A DNA stretch of 6,750 nucleotides, from assembly GCA_023135025.1 (NCBI GenBank), contig JAGLTY010000122.1, positions 1 through 6,750 on the forward strand. The letters are read 5' to 3'. This stretch comes from Bacteroidales bacterium (GTDB taxonomy: Bacteria > Bacteroidota > Bacteroidia > Bacteroidales > GCA-2748055). Shown one piece after another: positions 1 to 6,750 of the stretch (position 1 is its first letter; each line of letters opens with the position of its first letter). A program made the position numbers and the translations under genes. Under the pieces are notes generated by a model. It was given only the letters and a program-made list of their open reading frames with translations. It did not search any database and was not told where the DNA came from.

Positions 1-1
1 C

Positions 2-3000
2 CTCCATCTCACCAAAACGCTGTCCACGAAACTGAGCTTTACCACCCAGTGGCTGCTGTGTAATCAGTGAATATGGTCCGATACTCCTGGCGTGCATCTT
101 GTCTTCCACCATGTGTCCGAGTTTCAGCATATAGATCACACCCACAGTAGCAGGTTGGTCAAAACGCTCGCCGGTTCCACCATCATAAAGGAATGTCTTA
201 CCATACCTGGGAACACCAGCTTCATCGGTCAGCTCATTGATCTGTTCGATTTTGGCTCCGTCAAAGATGGGAGTTGCAAACTTCTTATCCAGTTTCAGAC
301 CGGCCCATCCCAGTACAGTCTCATAGATCTGTCCAAGGTTCATCCTGGATGGTACACCCAACGGATTCAATACGATATCCACAGGAGTTCCGTCTTCCAG
401 GAACGGCATATCTTCCGAACGAACAATCTTGGCAACAATACCCTTGTTACCATGGCGACCGGCCATCTTATCACCCACGGTGATCTTACGTTTCTTGGCC
501 ACATACACCTTGGCAAGCTGGATAATACCGGTAGGCAGTTCATCGCCACTGGTAATACTGTGCTTTTTCCGCTTGTAAAGTCCGTCAATCTCCTTGAACT
601 TGATAATGTAGTTATGGAGCAGGTCCCTGATCAGGTTATTCTTATGCTTGTCAGTGGTCCACTTCAAAGGATTCAGGTTGGGGAAATCAAGTTCCAGCAG
701 TTGTTTCTGTGTAAACTTGGTCCCTTTGGGAATGATATCCACATTCAGGAAGTTCTTCACACCCTGTGAGGTCTTTCCGTTCACCAGTTCGAACAGTTTC
801 TCAATCAACTGGGCCCTGATATCTGCAATATCCTTGTGATAGGTATCGTCGATCTTCTCAAGGATCTGCTTGGTGGCAGGACGCGACTTGCGCTCCTTCA
901 TGGTACGGGAGAACAATTTCTTATCAATCACCACACCATAGAGGGATGGTCCTGCTTTCAATGAAGCATCCTTCACATCACCGGCCTTGTCACCAAAGAT
1001 GGCCCTGAGCAATTTCTCTTCAGGAGAGGGATCTGATTCCCCCTTGGGAGTGATCTTACCAATCAGGATGTCGCCGGGAGTTACCTCGGCACCTATTCTG
1101 ATCAAACCATTCTCATCCAGGTTCTTGGTGGCCTCTTCACTTACATTGGGAATATCAGAGGTCAGCTCTTCCAATCCTCGCTTGGTATCGCGTACCTCCA
1201 GGAGGTACTCATCCACGTGTATCGATGTAAATACATCTTCTCTTACCAGTCTTTCCGATACCACGATGGCATCCTCAAAGTTATACCCTTTCCAGGGCAT
1301 AAAGGCCACCATCAGGTTCCGGCCAAGGGCCAGTTCTCCCTGCTGGGTGGCATACCCCTGTGTCATGATATCACCTTTTTTCAATCTCTGGTTCTTCCGG
1401 ACAATGGGATTCAGGCTTACACAGGTATTCTGGTTGGTCTTCCTGAATTTCGGAAGTTTGTAGCGCTTCAGATCATCATCAAACCTGACAAAACGCTCCT
1501 CTTCACTGTGCTCATAGCGAACCACAATTTCATTGGCATCTACAAACTCAACAACACCATTCTCCTCTGCCCTTATCTGCAATCTGGAATCGCGTACCAC
1601 ATTCAGTTCGATCCCTGTTCCAACTATAGGAGCTTCCGGATAGATCAATGGTACCGCCTGGCGCATCATATTGGATCCCATCAGTGCCCTGTTGGCATCG
1701 TCGTGCTCCAGGAACGGAATCAAGGAAGCGGCAATGGAGGCGATCTGATTTGGAGCCACATCCATCAGCACCACATCATCTTTCTCCGCCAGCGGATAGT
1801 CCGCTTCATACCTGGCCTTCACCTTGGGATTCACAAAAGTGCCATCCTCATTCAGTGGTGCATTGGCCTGGGCAATCAATTTGTCCTCCTCCTCCTCGGC
1901 ACTCAGATATACAATACCCTTATTTGCCAGTTCTACCTTACCACCTTCTGTTTTCCTGTAGGGCGTCTCAATAAAGCCCAGATCACTGATACGAGCAAAT
2001 ACACAGAGGGAGGAGATCAGTCCGATGTTGGGACCTTCGGGGGTCTCAATGGGACAGAGCCTGCCATAGTGTGTGTAGTGAACGTCACGTACCTCGAAAC
2101 CGGCCCGTTCACGACTTAGACCGCCCGGTCCAAGTGCCGACATACGGCGCTTGTGGGTCATCTCTGCCAGTGGATTGGTCTGGTCCATGAACTGCGACAA
2201 CTGGTTGGTACCAAAGAATGAGTTGATCACCGAAGAGAGTGTCTTCGAGTTGATCAGGTCGGTTGGTGTAAACACCTCATTGTCACGCACATTCATTCTT
2301 TCACGAATGGTCCGTGCCATCCTTGCAAGTCCAACGCTGAACTGGTTCATCAGCTGCTCTCCTACAGTACGTACCCTCCTGTTACTCAGATGGTCGATAT
2401 CATCCACATCGGTCTTGGAGTTGATCAGCTCAATGAGGTATTTTATAATCTGGATAATGTCTTCACGTGTCAGCACCCTGTGCTCCACATCTGTGTTAAG
2501 TCCCAGCTTCTTATTGAGCCTGTATCGGCCCACTTCGCCCAGGTCATAACGCTTATCCGAGAAGAACAGTTTATCAATCACATCCCTTGCAGTGGACTCA
2601 TCCGGTGGTTCGGCGTTCCTCAGCTGCCTGTAAATATGCATAACCGCTTCCTTCTCAGAGTTACAGGGGTCCTTCTGAAGGGTATTATATATAATGGCAA
2701 AGTCATTGATATTGGCGATCTCCTTATGTAACAGGATGGTCTTGGCACCTGAATTGATAATCTCTTCGATATGCTCGTTTTCAAGAACGGTCTCCCTGTC
2801 AATGATCACCTCGTTTCGTTCAATGGAGACCACCTCACCGGTATCTTCATCCACGAAATCCTCAATCCAGCTCTTCAGCACACGGGCAGCCAGTTTGCGG
2901 CCCACCAGCTTCTTCAAACCGGTCTTGGATACCTTCACCTCATCGGCCAGGCCGAAAATCTCCAGCACATCTTTATCACTTTCATAGCCAATGGCCCGGA

Positions 3001-3616
3001 GCAATGTGGTTACGGGTAATTTCTTTTTTCGATCGATGTATGCATACATCACATTATTGATGTCTGTAGCAAATTCGATCCATGATCCTTTGAACGGAAT
3101 AATCCTGGCGGAGTAGAGCTTTGTTCCATTGGCATGGACACTCTGCCCGAAGAATACACCGGGCGAACGGTGCAGCTGAGAAACAACCACCCTTTCGGCA
3201 CCATTGATTATGAAAACACCCCTTTCGGTCATATAGGGTACCGTACCCAGGTATACATCCTGGATCACTGTATCAAAATCTTCATGTTCAGGATCTGTAC
3301 AGTAGAGTTTCAGCTTGGCCTTCAGTGGTACACTGAAAGTCAGTCCCCGCTCGATGCACTCGTCAATTGAATAACGGGGCGGATCGATGGTGTAGTCGAG
3401 AAACTCCAGTACAAAATTGTTTCTTGTATCGGTAATGGGAAAATTATCCTGGAAAACCTGGTACAAACCTTCGTCTGTCCGGTTTTCAGGAGTGGTTTCC
3501 ATCTGAAAGAAATCATGAAATGATTTCAGTTGAACTTCCAGAAAATCAGGATATTCCAGCTGATTCATGATGGAAGCAAAACTTATTCGGTCTTGATTTT
3601 TGTTTGGCATTGACAT
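2..3616 (-). CDS. rpoB: RNA polymerase beta subunit (RpoB), 3' end outside window
   Basis: The beta subunit of bacterial RNA polymerase forms one pincer of the catalytic cleft, binds initiating and incoming nucleotides, and is the rifampicin target. The frame is open for 1205 codons from ATG at 3616 to the window edge; Bacteroides RpoB is about 1270 residues, so roughly 65 C-terminal residues are missing. Seen in the translation: [18 protein letters not shown] (139-156); the rifampicin region from [10 protein letters not shown] (467-476) through [10 protein letters not shown] (487-496); [14 protein letters not shown] (521-534); GYNFED ending in the acidic pair E781/D782; and [12 protein letters not shown] (1048-1059), whose K1050 and K1058 match E. 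coli K1065 and K1073. A lysine-rich variable stretch of about 115 residues (roughly 905-1020) sits where E. coli has dispensable region II. ATG 3616 (MSMPNK) is chosen, but ATG 3610 (MPNK) is equally possible, since neither has a Shine-Dalgarno sequence. No stop or frameshift is present. rpoC would be expected downstream, outside the window. Confidence 0.98.
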   Translation of the reverse strand, partial: MSMPNKNQDRISFASIMNQLEYPDFLEVQLKSFHDFFQMETTPENRTDEGLYQVFQDNFPITDTRNNFVLEFLDYTIDPPRYSIDECIERGLTFSVPLKAKLKLYCTDPEHEDFDTVIQDVYLGTVPYMTERGVFIINGAERVVVSQLHRSPGVFFGQSVHANGTKLYSARIIPFKGSWIEFATDINNVMYAYIDRKKKLPVTTLLRAIGYESDKDVLEIFGLADEVKVSKTGLKKLVGRKLAARVLKSWIEDFVDEDTGEVVSIERNEVIIDRETVLENEHIEEIINSGAKTILLHKEIANINDFAIIYNTLQKDPCNSEKEAVMHIYRQLRNAEPPDESTARDVIDKLFFSDKRYDLGEVGRYRLNKKLGLNTDVEHRVLTREDIIQIIKYLIELINSKTDVDDIDHLSNRRVRTVGEQLMNQFSVGLARMARTIRERMNVRDNEVFTPTDLINSKTLSSVINSFFGTNQLSQFMDQTNPLAEMTHKRRMSALGPGGLSRERAGFEVRDVHYTHYGRLCPIETPEGPNIGLISSLCVFARISDLGFIETPYRKTEGGKVELANKGIVYLSAEEEEDKLIAQANAPLNEDGTFVNPKVKARYEADYPLAEKDDVVLMDVAPNQIASIAASLIPFLEHDDANRALMGSNMMRQAVPLIYPEAPIVGTGIELNVVRDSRLQIRAEENGVVEFVDANEIVVRYEHSEEERFVRFDDDLKRYKLPKFRKTNQNTCVSLNPIVRKNQRLKKGDIMTQGYATQQGELALGRNLMVAFMPWKGYNFEDAIVVSERLVREDVFTSIHVDEYLLEVRDTKRGLEELTSDIPNVSEEATKNLDENGLIRIGAEVTPGDILIGKITPKGESDPSPEEKLLRAIFGDKAGDVKDASLKAGPSLYGVVIDKKLFSRTMKERKSRPATKQILEKIDDTYHKDIADIRAQLIEKLFELVNGKTSQGVKNFLNVDIIPKGTKFTQKQLLELDFPNLNPLKWTTDKHKNNLIRDLLHNYIIKFKEIDGLYKRKKHSITSGDELPTGIIQLAKVYVAKKRKITVGDKMAGRHGNKGIVAKIVRSEDMPFLEDGTPVDIVLNPLGVPSRMNLGQIYETVLGWAGLKLDKKFATPIFDGAKIEQINELTDEAGVPRYGKTFLYDGGTGERFDQPATVGVIYMLKLGHMVEDKMHARSIGPYSLITQQPLGGKAQFRGQRFGEME

Positions 3617-3622
3617 CGCGTT

Positions 3623-3638
3623 TTAATCCGTGGATTAA
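3623..3638 (-). promoter_or_regulatory. Palindrome immediately upstream of rpoB start
   Basis: Two perfect 7-base arms, TTAATCC and GGATTAA, are separated by 2 bases, and the palindrome ends 6 bases before the chosen rpoB ATG. As RNA it could fold into a small hairpin of six pairs with a four-base loop, inside the ribosome footprint. As DNA it has the size of a dimeric repressor half-site pair. Both roles are inferences from shape and position; no known operator is recognised, and an arm this short in A/T-rich sequence can arise by chance. Confidence 0.35.
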
Positions 3639-3658
3639 GGGTTGAATTATAAAACTGC

Positions 3659-3696
3659 AAAAAGGCTTAGACTCTTGCTATGCAAGAATCTAAACC
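3659..3696 (-). terminator. Intrinsic terminator-like hairpin (attenuator) between rplL and rpoB
   Basis: On the minus-strand transcript, arm GGUUUAGAUUCUUGC (3696-3682) pairs along all 15 positions with GCAAGAGUCUAAGCC (3678-3664), using two G-U wobbles and an AUA loop. Five U follow directly (3663-3659). This is the form of a Rho-independent terminator. It begins 25 bases after the rplL stop and its U run ends 42 bases before the rpoB start. Since rpoB lies in the same direction just beyond, the likely role is partial termination, giving fewer rpoB than rplL transcripts. E. coli is known to have both an attenuator and an RNase III site between these genes, so an RNA-processing hairpin is the main alternative. 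The U run is short (five, then GCAG), which suits leaky termination. Confidence 0.75.
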
Positions 3697-3721
3697 TGTA
3701 ATGGATAATGCGATTGCCCTA

Positions 3722-4099
3722 TTATTTAAGCTCAACTTCTGCTCCAGCTTCTTCTAATTGGGTTTTGAGAGATTCGGCCTCATCCTTGCTTACACCTTCT
3801 TTAACTGGTGCAGGCGCAGAATCAACTACAGCTTTGGCTTCTTTCAGTCCGAGTCCGGTCAGTTCCTTCACAAGCTTAACAATCTGCAGCTTGGCTCCAC
3901 CCGGAGCTTTCAGGATTACATCAAATTCGGACTTTTCTTCAGCAGCACCGCCATCACCGCCAGCGGCAGGACCAGCTACAGCAACTGCAGCAGCTGCAGG
4001 CTCGATACCGTGCTCTTCTTTGAGAACGTCGAGCAGTTCATTTACTTCTTTAACGGTCAGTTCGACCAACTGATCAGCAATTTTTTTAACGTCAGCCAT
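3722..4099 (-). CDS. rplL: Large ribosomal subunit protein bL12 (L7/L12)
   Basis: L7/L12 is the multi-copy, mobile stalk protein of the 50S subunit; its dimers attach to L10 and recruit and stimulate the translational GTPases. The 125-residue product has the normal length and three-part build. Residues 1-33 are the helical dimerisation and L10-binding domain. Residues 34-53 are an Ala/Gly/Pro hinge ([19 protein letters not shown]). Residues 55-125 are the globular factor-binding domain, with the conserved FDVILK and [19 protein letters not shown] segments. It starts 21 bases after rplJ, and that gap is almost wholly A/T and ends in five A before ATG, with no Shine-Dalgarno motif. The stop is doubled: TAA is followed directly by in-frame TAG. 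A terminator-like hairpin follows after 25 bases. Confidence 0.98.
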   Translation of the reverse strand: MADVKKIADQLVELTVKEVNELLDVLKEEHGIEPAAAAVAVAGPAAGGDGGAAEEKSEFDVILKAPGGAKLQIVKLVKELTGLGLKEAKAVVDSAPAPVKEGVSKDEAESLKTQLEEAGAEVELK

Positions 4100-4120
4100 T
4101 TTTTATTAATTTTTAATGTA

Positions 4121-4642
4121 TTAGTTTTCTTTTTCTGATAATGTTTTCAGAGCTCCGGCCATTTTTGAACCGCTCGATGCAAGTGCAGACACCAGGTTAA
4201 TAGCAGGTGACTGTAAGAGCATAAGCAGATCGCCCAGTAACTCATCTTTCGATTTAATATTGGAGAGAACTTCCAGCTGATCATCTCCGATATAGATAGA
4301 CTCCTCCACGAAAGCTGCCTTCAGTAAAGGCTTCTCCATGGTTTTTCTAAACTCCTTGATCAGTTTGGCAGGGATATTCCCTGTCTCACAGAACATAATA
4401 GAGGTGGAATCTTTCAATACATCGTAGAGATCATTAAAATCGCCTTCGGACTTCTCCATAGCTTTGCGGAGTAATGTATTCTTAACAACCAAGAGGCTGA
4501 TCTCTTTCTCAAAACACTTCCTTCTCAGGTTAGATGTCTCCTCAGCATTAAGCGAGGAGATATCTGTAAGATAGAAATGCCTGGTTTCGTCCAGCCGCTG
4601 TGCCAGGTTATCAATGATTACTTCCTTTTCTTCTCTTCTCAT
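4121..4642 (-). CDS. rplJ: Large ribosomal subunit protein uL10
   Basis: L10 sits at the base of the 50S stalk, binds 23S rRNA next to L11 and carries the L7/L12 dimers on its C-terminal helix. The 173-residue product has the usual length. The N-terminal rRNA-binding domain contains the family segment VVKNTLLRKA (52-61) after the FYLTDISSLNAEE stretch (23-35). The C-terminal part (about 134-168, with LLGDLLMLLQSPAINLVSAL) is the long helix expected to hold L7/L12. The gene begins 24 bases after rplA and is followed by its partner rplL, the standard order. In E. coli and Bacillus an L10-binding leader lies before rplJ and mediates autoregulation. Here the gap is too short for a full leader of that kind, so any such element would have to overlap the end of rplA. 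No Shine-Dalgarno motif is visible. Confidence 0.98.
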   Translation of the reverse strand: MRREEKEVIIDNLAQRLDETRHFYLTDISSLNAEETSNLRRKCFEKEISLLVVKNTLLRKAMEKSEGDFNDLYDVLKDSTSIMFCETGNIPAKLIKEFRKTMEKPLLKAAFVEESIYIGDDQLEVLSNIKSKDELLGDLLMLLQSPAINLVSALASSGSKMAGALKTLSEKEN

Positions 4643-4666
4643 CGTATTGAGACACTTTAGCGATTA

Positions 4667-5362
4667 TTATTCTTCGATAGCTTTAGGATCTAACTTTACA
4701 CCAGGACTCATTGTACTGGAGAGATAGATACTCTTGATATAGGTTCCCTTTGCCGCAGAGGGTTTCAGCTTGATGATTGTGTTTATAAATTCACGAGCAT
4801 TCTCAGCTATCTTCTCTGCACTAAAGGATACTTTACCAATAGAGGTATGTACGATACCATATTTGTCTACTTTGAAATCGATCTTGCCCATCTTCACATC
4901 CTTGACAGCTTTTCCGATTTCCATGGTAACAGTACCACTTTTAGGATTCGGCATCAGACCCCTGGGACCCAGCACACGGCCGAGTTTTCCAATTTTCGCC
5001 ATTACGGGGGGCATGGTGATGATTACATCCATATCGGTCCAACCCTTTTCGATCTTCTCAATATAGTCATCAAGCCCTACATAATCGGCTCCGGCCTCTT
5101 TAGCCTCATCCTCTTTCTCAGGAGTACACATAACCAGCACCTTGACATCTTTACCCGTTCCATGGGGAAGGGTAACAACGCCACGCACCATCTGGTTGGC
5201 TTTTCTTGGATCCACACCCAAACGAACATCGATATCAACCGATGCATCAAATTTGGTAGTGGTCATCTCCTTCACAAGTCCTGCAGCCTCACCAATGGTG
5301 TATTGTTGGTCCTTGTCTAACTTCTCTAAAGCTAACTTCCTGTTTTTAGTCAGTTTACTCAT
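4667..5362 (-). CDS. rplA: Large ribosomal subunit protein uL1
   Basis: L1 forms the mobile L1 stalk of the 50S subunit, which moves deacylated tRNA out of the E site; in several bacteria it also represses its own operon by binding the rplK-rplA mRNA. The 231-residue product is full length for the family. The signature [20 protein letters not shown] lies at 125-144, inside the second domain (about 68-159). The two flanking stretches, 1-67 and about 160-231, make up the rRNA-binding domain, with the [20 protein letters not shown] segment at 38-57. The ATG at 5362 is 12 bases after the rplK stop and is preceded by an A/T-rich stretch (TTATAAAA), not by a Shine-Dalgarno sequence. Tight spacing with rplK indicates co-transcription. 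Confidence 0.98.
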   Translation of the reverse strand: MSKLTKNRKLALEKLDKDQQYTIGEAAGLVKEMTTTKFDASVDIDVRLGVDPRKANQMVRGVVTLPHGTGKDVKVLVMCTPEKEDEAKEAGADYVGLDDYIEKIEKGWTDMDVIITMPPVMAKIGKLGRVLGPRGLMPNPKSGTVTMEIGKAVKDVKMGKIDFKVDKYGIVHTSIGKVSFSAEKIAENAREFINTIIKLKPSAAKGTYIKSIYLSSTMSPGVKLDPKAIEE

Positions 5363-5374
5363 TTTTATAACGAA

Positions 5375-5818
5375 TTAATTGTTAGACGGAAATTCACCTT
5401 TAATTGTAATTCCCATACTCCTTGCGGTACCGGCAACCATTTTCATAGCAGACTCCACAGTAAACGCATTGAGGTCGGGCATCTTTGCTTCAGCAATCTG
5501 GCGCACCTGATTCCAGGAAACGCTTGCTACCTTAACCCTGTTTGATTCGGCCGATCCTTTTTTGATCTTAGCCATCTCCAGCAGTTGAACTGCCACAGGG
5601 GGTGTCTTTACGATAAATTCAAAAGATTTATCGGAATAGACGGTAATGATCACTGGCAATAGTTTCCCGGCCTGCTCCTGGGTTCTGCCATTAAATTGCT
5701 TGCAGAACTCCATGATGTTGACACCCTTGGCACCCAGTGCAGGTCCCACGGGAGGGGATGGATTAGCTGCTCCTCCCCGTATTTGCAACTTGATTAAGCC
5801 TTCTACTTCTTTTGCCAT
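5375..5818 (-). CDS. rplK: Large ribosomal subunit protein uL11
   Basis: L11 binds the GTPase-associated region of 23S rRNA at the stalk base, contacts elongation factor G, is needed for RelA activation in E. coli, and forms the thiostrepton site with the rRNA. The 147-residue product matches the family, which is typically 141-147 residues. The N-terminal domain (about 1-72) contains [10 protein letters not shown] (20-29), whose prolines P22 and P23 are the known thiostrepton-resistance positions and are unchanged here. [13 protein letters not shown] follows at 31-43 and KTPP at 71-74. The C-terminal rRNA-binding domain (about 75-141) ends in the family segment [18 protein letters not shown] (120-137). 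The start follows a 104-base spacer after nusG and is preceded by A-rich sequence without a Shine-Dalgarno motif. Confidence 0.98.
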   Translation of the reverse strand: MAKEVEGLIKLQIRGGAANPSPPVGPALGAKGVNIMEFCKQFNGRTQEQAGKLLPVIITVYSDKSFEFIVKTPPVAVQLLEMAKIKKGSAESNRVKVASVSWNQVRQIAEAKMPDLNAFTVESAMKMVAGTARSMGITIKGEFPSNN

Positions 5819-5922
5819 TTTATTTAACTGTTTATATACTTACCGCTTACAACATCCGCTGACAACCATACAGGAAGCATTCATGGGTATATCATTGTCT
5901 GGAGATTGTAATATTTTAATTA
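5819..5922 (-). other. nusG-rplK spacer, candidate leader region
   Basis: This 104-base spacer is one of only two sizeable non-coding gaps in the cluster. I see no hairpin followed by a U run, so there is no obvious terminator, and no exact match to the Bacteroidota promoter pattern (TTG near -33, TAnnTTTG near -7). It contains a 14-codon ORF (5884-5840) and an imperfect direct repeat, GTTGTCAGCGG (5866-5856) and GTTGTAAGCGG (5853-5843), with a period of 13 bases. By analogy with other bacteria, an L1-binding mRNA site could lie here and control rplK-rplA, but I could not recognise its conserved bases. A separate promoter for rplKAJL is also possible. Confidence 0.3.
5840..5884 (-). CDS. Possible 14-codon leader ORF before rplK
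   Basis: A short frame runs from ATG at 5884 to TAA at 5840 and would encode MNASCMVVSGCCKR, with three cysteines. It lies wholly in the nusG-rplK spacer and ends 21 bases before the rplK ATG. There is no Shine-Dalgarno sequence and no recognised leader-peptide family. A frame of this size is expected by chance in a spacer of this length, so it is listed only as a candidate. Its position alone suggests a possible role in coupling translation to rplK expression. Confidence 0.12.
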   Translation of the reverse strand: MNASCMVVSGCCKR

Positions 5923-6474
5923 TTAACCTTCTTTTTCCACCTGCATGAAGCTCAGCTCCAGCGGGGTCTTGCGACCAAAAATCTTCACCATTACCTTGAG
6001 CTTCTTCTTCTCGTCGTTAACCTCTTCGATAATACCGGTGAAACTATTGAAAGGACCATCGATCACCTTCACAGATTCGCCCACGAAGAAGGGCACAGTG
6101 ATCTCTTCATCACTGGCAGACAGTTCATCCACCTTACCCAGGATCCTGTTTACTTCAGTGGGTCTGAGAGGTGTTGGCATCTGGTCCCCCTCGGAGCCCA
6201 GAAATCCAATGATGTTGGGGATATTCCTCAGAATATGAGGAACCTCACCGGTAAGCACTGCTTCAATTAACACATAACCAGGGAAATAGTTGCGTTCCTT
6301 GCTGATCTTTTTACCATTCCGAATCTGGTAAACCTTTTCGGTGGGGATCAGCACCTGTGCAACATAGTCCTGCAGGTTTAATCTGCTAATTTCACTTTCA
6401 ATATACTCTTTGGCCTTCTTCTCTTTACCTCCAATGGCTCTGAGAACATACCACTTCTTTTCCAGATTACTCAT
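5923..6474 (-). CDS. nusG: Transcription termination/antitermination factor NusG
   Basis: NusG binds the RNA polymerase clamp during elongation and links it to Rho or to the ribosome through its second domain. The 183-residue product is typical in size. The N-terminal NGN domain (about 5-118) begins with [20 protein letters not shown] and contains the family signature [11 protein letters not shown] (62-72). The C-terminal KOW domain (about 130-183) starts at [20 protein letters not shown] (131-150) and ends with a short charged tail. There is no large insertion between the domains, and the neighbours are secE and rplK, so this is the housekeeping NusG rather than one of the specialised NusG-like antiterminators found with polysaccharide loci in Bacteroides. 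The start is 3 bases after the secE stop, implying translational coupling. Confidence 0.97.
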   Translation of the reverse strand: MSNLEKKWYVLRAIGGKEKKAKEYIESEISRLNLQDYVAQVLIPTEKVYQIRNGKKISKERNYFPGYVLIEAVLTGEVPHILRNIPNIIGFLGSEGDQMPTPLRPTEVNRILGKVDELSASDEEITVPFFVGESVKVIDGPFNSFTGIIEEVNDEKKKLKVMVKIFGRKTPLELSFMQVEKEG

Positions 6475-6477
6475 GGA

Positions 6478-6669
6478 TTATACTAATTTATAGATGCCTT
6501 CAAGGATCTTCTGAAAAGAGGTATCCATTAAGAAGACAATCATGGCAAAGATCAAAGATGCAACCATAACCACCAACGCGCTGTTCTGCAGTTCTTTTAC
6601 TGTAGGCCAGGTCACTTTGTGTACCAGCTCGTTGTAAGATTCCTTCAGATAATTTACTATTCTCTTCAT
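6478..6669 (-). CDS. secE: Preprotein translocase subunit SecE
   Basis: SecE is the small essential subunit that clamps SecY in the SecYEG inner-membrane protein channel. The 63-residue product is the short, single-span form common outside the enterobacteria. It begins MKRIVNYLKESYNEL, an amphipathic surface helix, followed by the conserved KVTWPTVKEL (18-27). One membrane segment follows at about 31-48 (ALVVMVASLIFAMIVFLM), then a short tail. An upstream in-frame ATG at 6714 would add 15 residues, but it lies inside the tRNA-Trp gene and its extra residues (MSGVRVAPPVQ) are the translated T arm, so ATG 6669 is chosen. That start is 15 bases after the tRNA 3' end, with no Shine-Dalgarno motif. 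secE-nusG is the usual bacterial pair. Confidence 0.96.
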   Translation of the reverse strand: MKRIVNYLKESYNELVHKVTWPTVKELQNSALVVMVASLIFAMIVFLMDTSFQKILEGIYKLV

Positions 6670-6684
6670 TCTGATTAATATTTG

Positions 6685-6750
6685 CACGGGAGGAGCGACT
6701 CGAACGCCCGACACCTGGTTTTGGAGACCAGTGCTCTACCAACTGAGCTA
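6685..6750 (-). tRNA. tRNA-Trp (anticodon CCA), 5' end outside window
   Basis: Read on the minus strand from 6750, the sequence supplies tRNA positions 8 to 73. T8 A9 are followed by D stem GCTC/GAGC with loop AGTTGGTA, and anticodon stem CTGGT/ACCAG with loop CTCCAAA, giving anticodon CCA. Next come a five-base variable region and T stem GGGCG/CGCTC (one G-U pair) with loop TTCGAGT. The 3' acceptor strand is CTCCCGT, with discriminator G73, an identity base for bacterial tRNA-Trp. Only the seven 5' acceptor bases are outside; ACGGGAG would be expected. The terminal CCA is not encoded, since G73 is followed by CAAATA, so it must be added after cleavage. The gene lies 15 bases before secE and is probably on the same primary transcript. 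Confidence 0.96.

Noticed and set aside
92..769. A 225-codon plus-strand open frame
   Set aside because: It is antisense to the intact rpoB frame, resembles no family I know, and is rich in residues expected from reading conserved RpoB codons backwards.
987..1463. A 158-codon Ser-rich plus-strand open frame
   Set aside because: It is a shadow of rpoB; its Ser-rich composition comes from the complement of common acidic and Lys codons.
1217..2119. A 300-codon plus-strand open frame
   Set aside because: It is also antisense to rpoB, over the strongly conserved rifampicin and nucleotide-binding regions; the sense frame is clearly the selected one.
3646..3651. TATAAT hexamer on the minus strand before rpoB, possibly a -10 box
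   Set aside because: No matching -35 is present at 17 bases, and the primary sigma factor of Bacteroidota prefers TAnnTTTG, so a chance A/T-rich match is more likely.
3926..4000. Ala/Gly-rich low-complexity stretch in rplL as a possible repeat expansion
   Set aside because: It is the normal flexible hinge of L7/L12 and the protein has ordinary length.
3758..4138. Plus-strand open frame over rplL
   Set aside because: It is antisense to a full-length, well-conserved L7/L12 gene, with no initiation signal or recognisable domain.
4643..4666. Canonical L10 autoregulatory leader before rplJ
   Set aside because: The gap is only 24 bases, too short for the known kink-turn leader, and I could not see its motif at the end of rplA.
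4847..5320. A 157-codon plus-strand open frame over rplA
   Set aside because: It is antisense to rplA, which carries all the family motifs; no homology is apparent.
6500..6742. An 80-codon minus-strand frame overlapping tRNA-Trp and secE
   Set aside because: Its first part is translated tRNA sequence and the rest is secE read in a different frame; secE itself has the conserved TWP motif and membrane segment.

Overview
This window is a piece of a bacterial chromosome carrying one of the most conserved gene clusters known: tRNA-Trp, secE, nusG, rplK, rplA, rplJ, rplL and the start and body of rpoB. Everything is on the minus strand, so transcription runs from the right end of the window to the left. 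The organism is very probably a member of the Bacteroidota, most likely class Bacteroidia. The main evidence is the RpoB sequence, which resembles remembered Bacteroides RpoB along its whole length. The start codons also lack GGAGG-like ribosome binding sites and are preceded by A/T-rich sequence, as is usual in that phylum. I cannot name a genus.

Layout, in transcription order. A tRNA-Trp gene (anticodon CCA) fills 6750-6685; its first seven bases lie outside the window. Fifteen bases later comes secE (6669-6478), then nusG after 3 bases (6474-5923). A 104-base spacer follows, with no terminator that I can see. Next come rplK (5818-5375), rplA (5362-4667), rplJ (4642-4121) and rplL (4099-3722), with gaps of 12, 24 and 21 bases. 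A second spacer of 105 bases (3721-3617) holds a strong hairpin followed by five U, which looks like a partial terminator or a processing site, and a short palindrome just before the rpoB start. rpoB then runs from 3616 off the left edge, with 1205 complete codons and about 65 expected codons missing.

The genes serve macromolecule synthesis and export. SecE is part of the SecYEG membrane channel. NusG is the general elongation factor that binds RNA polymerase. L11, L1, L10 and L7/L12 form the L1 stalk and the factor-binding stalk base of the 50S subunit. RpoB is the beta subunit of RNA polymerase. The six genes whose 3' ends are visible all stop with TAA. There is no gene-free stretch above 105 bases, no mobile element, no CRISPR array, and no sign of gene transfer.

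I found no new system here. The observations worth a second look are regulatory: the strand-specific hairpin between rplL and rpoB, the palindrome touching the rpoB initiation region, and a tiny ORF with a direct repeat in the nusG-rplK spacer.
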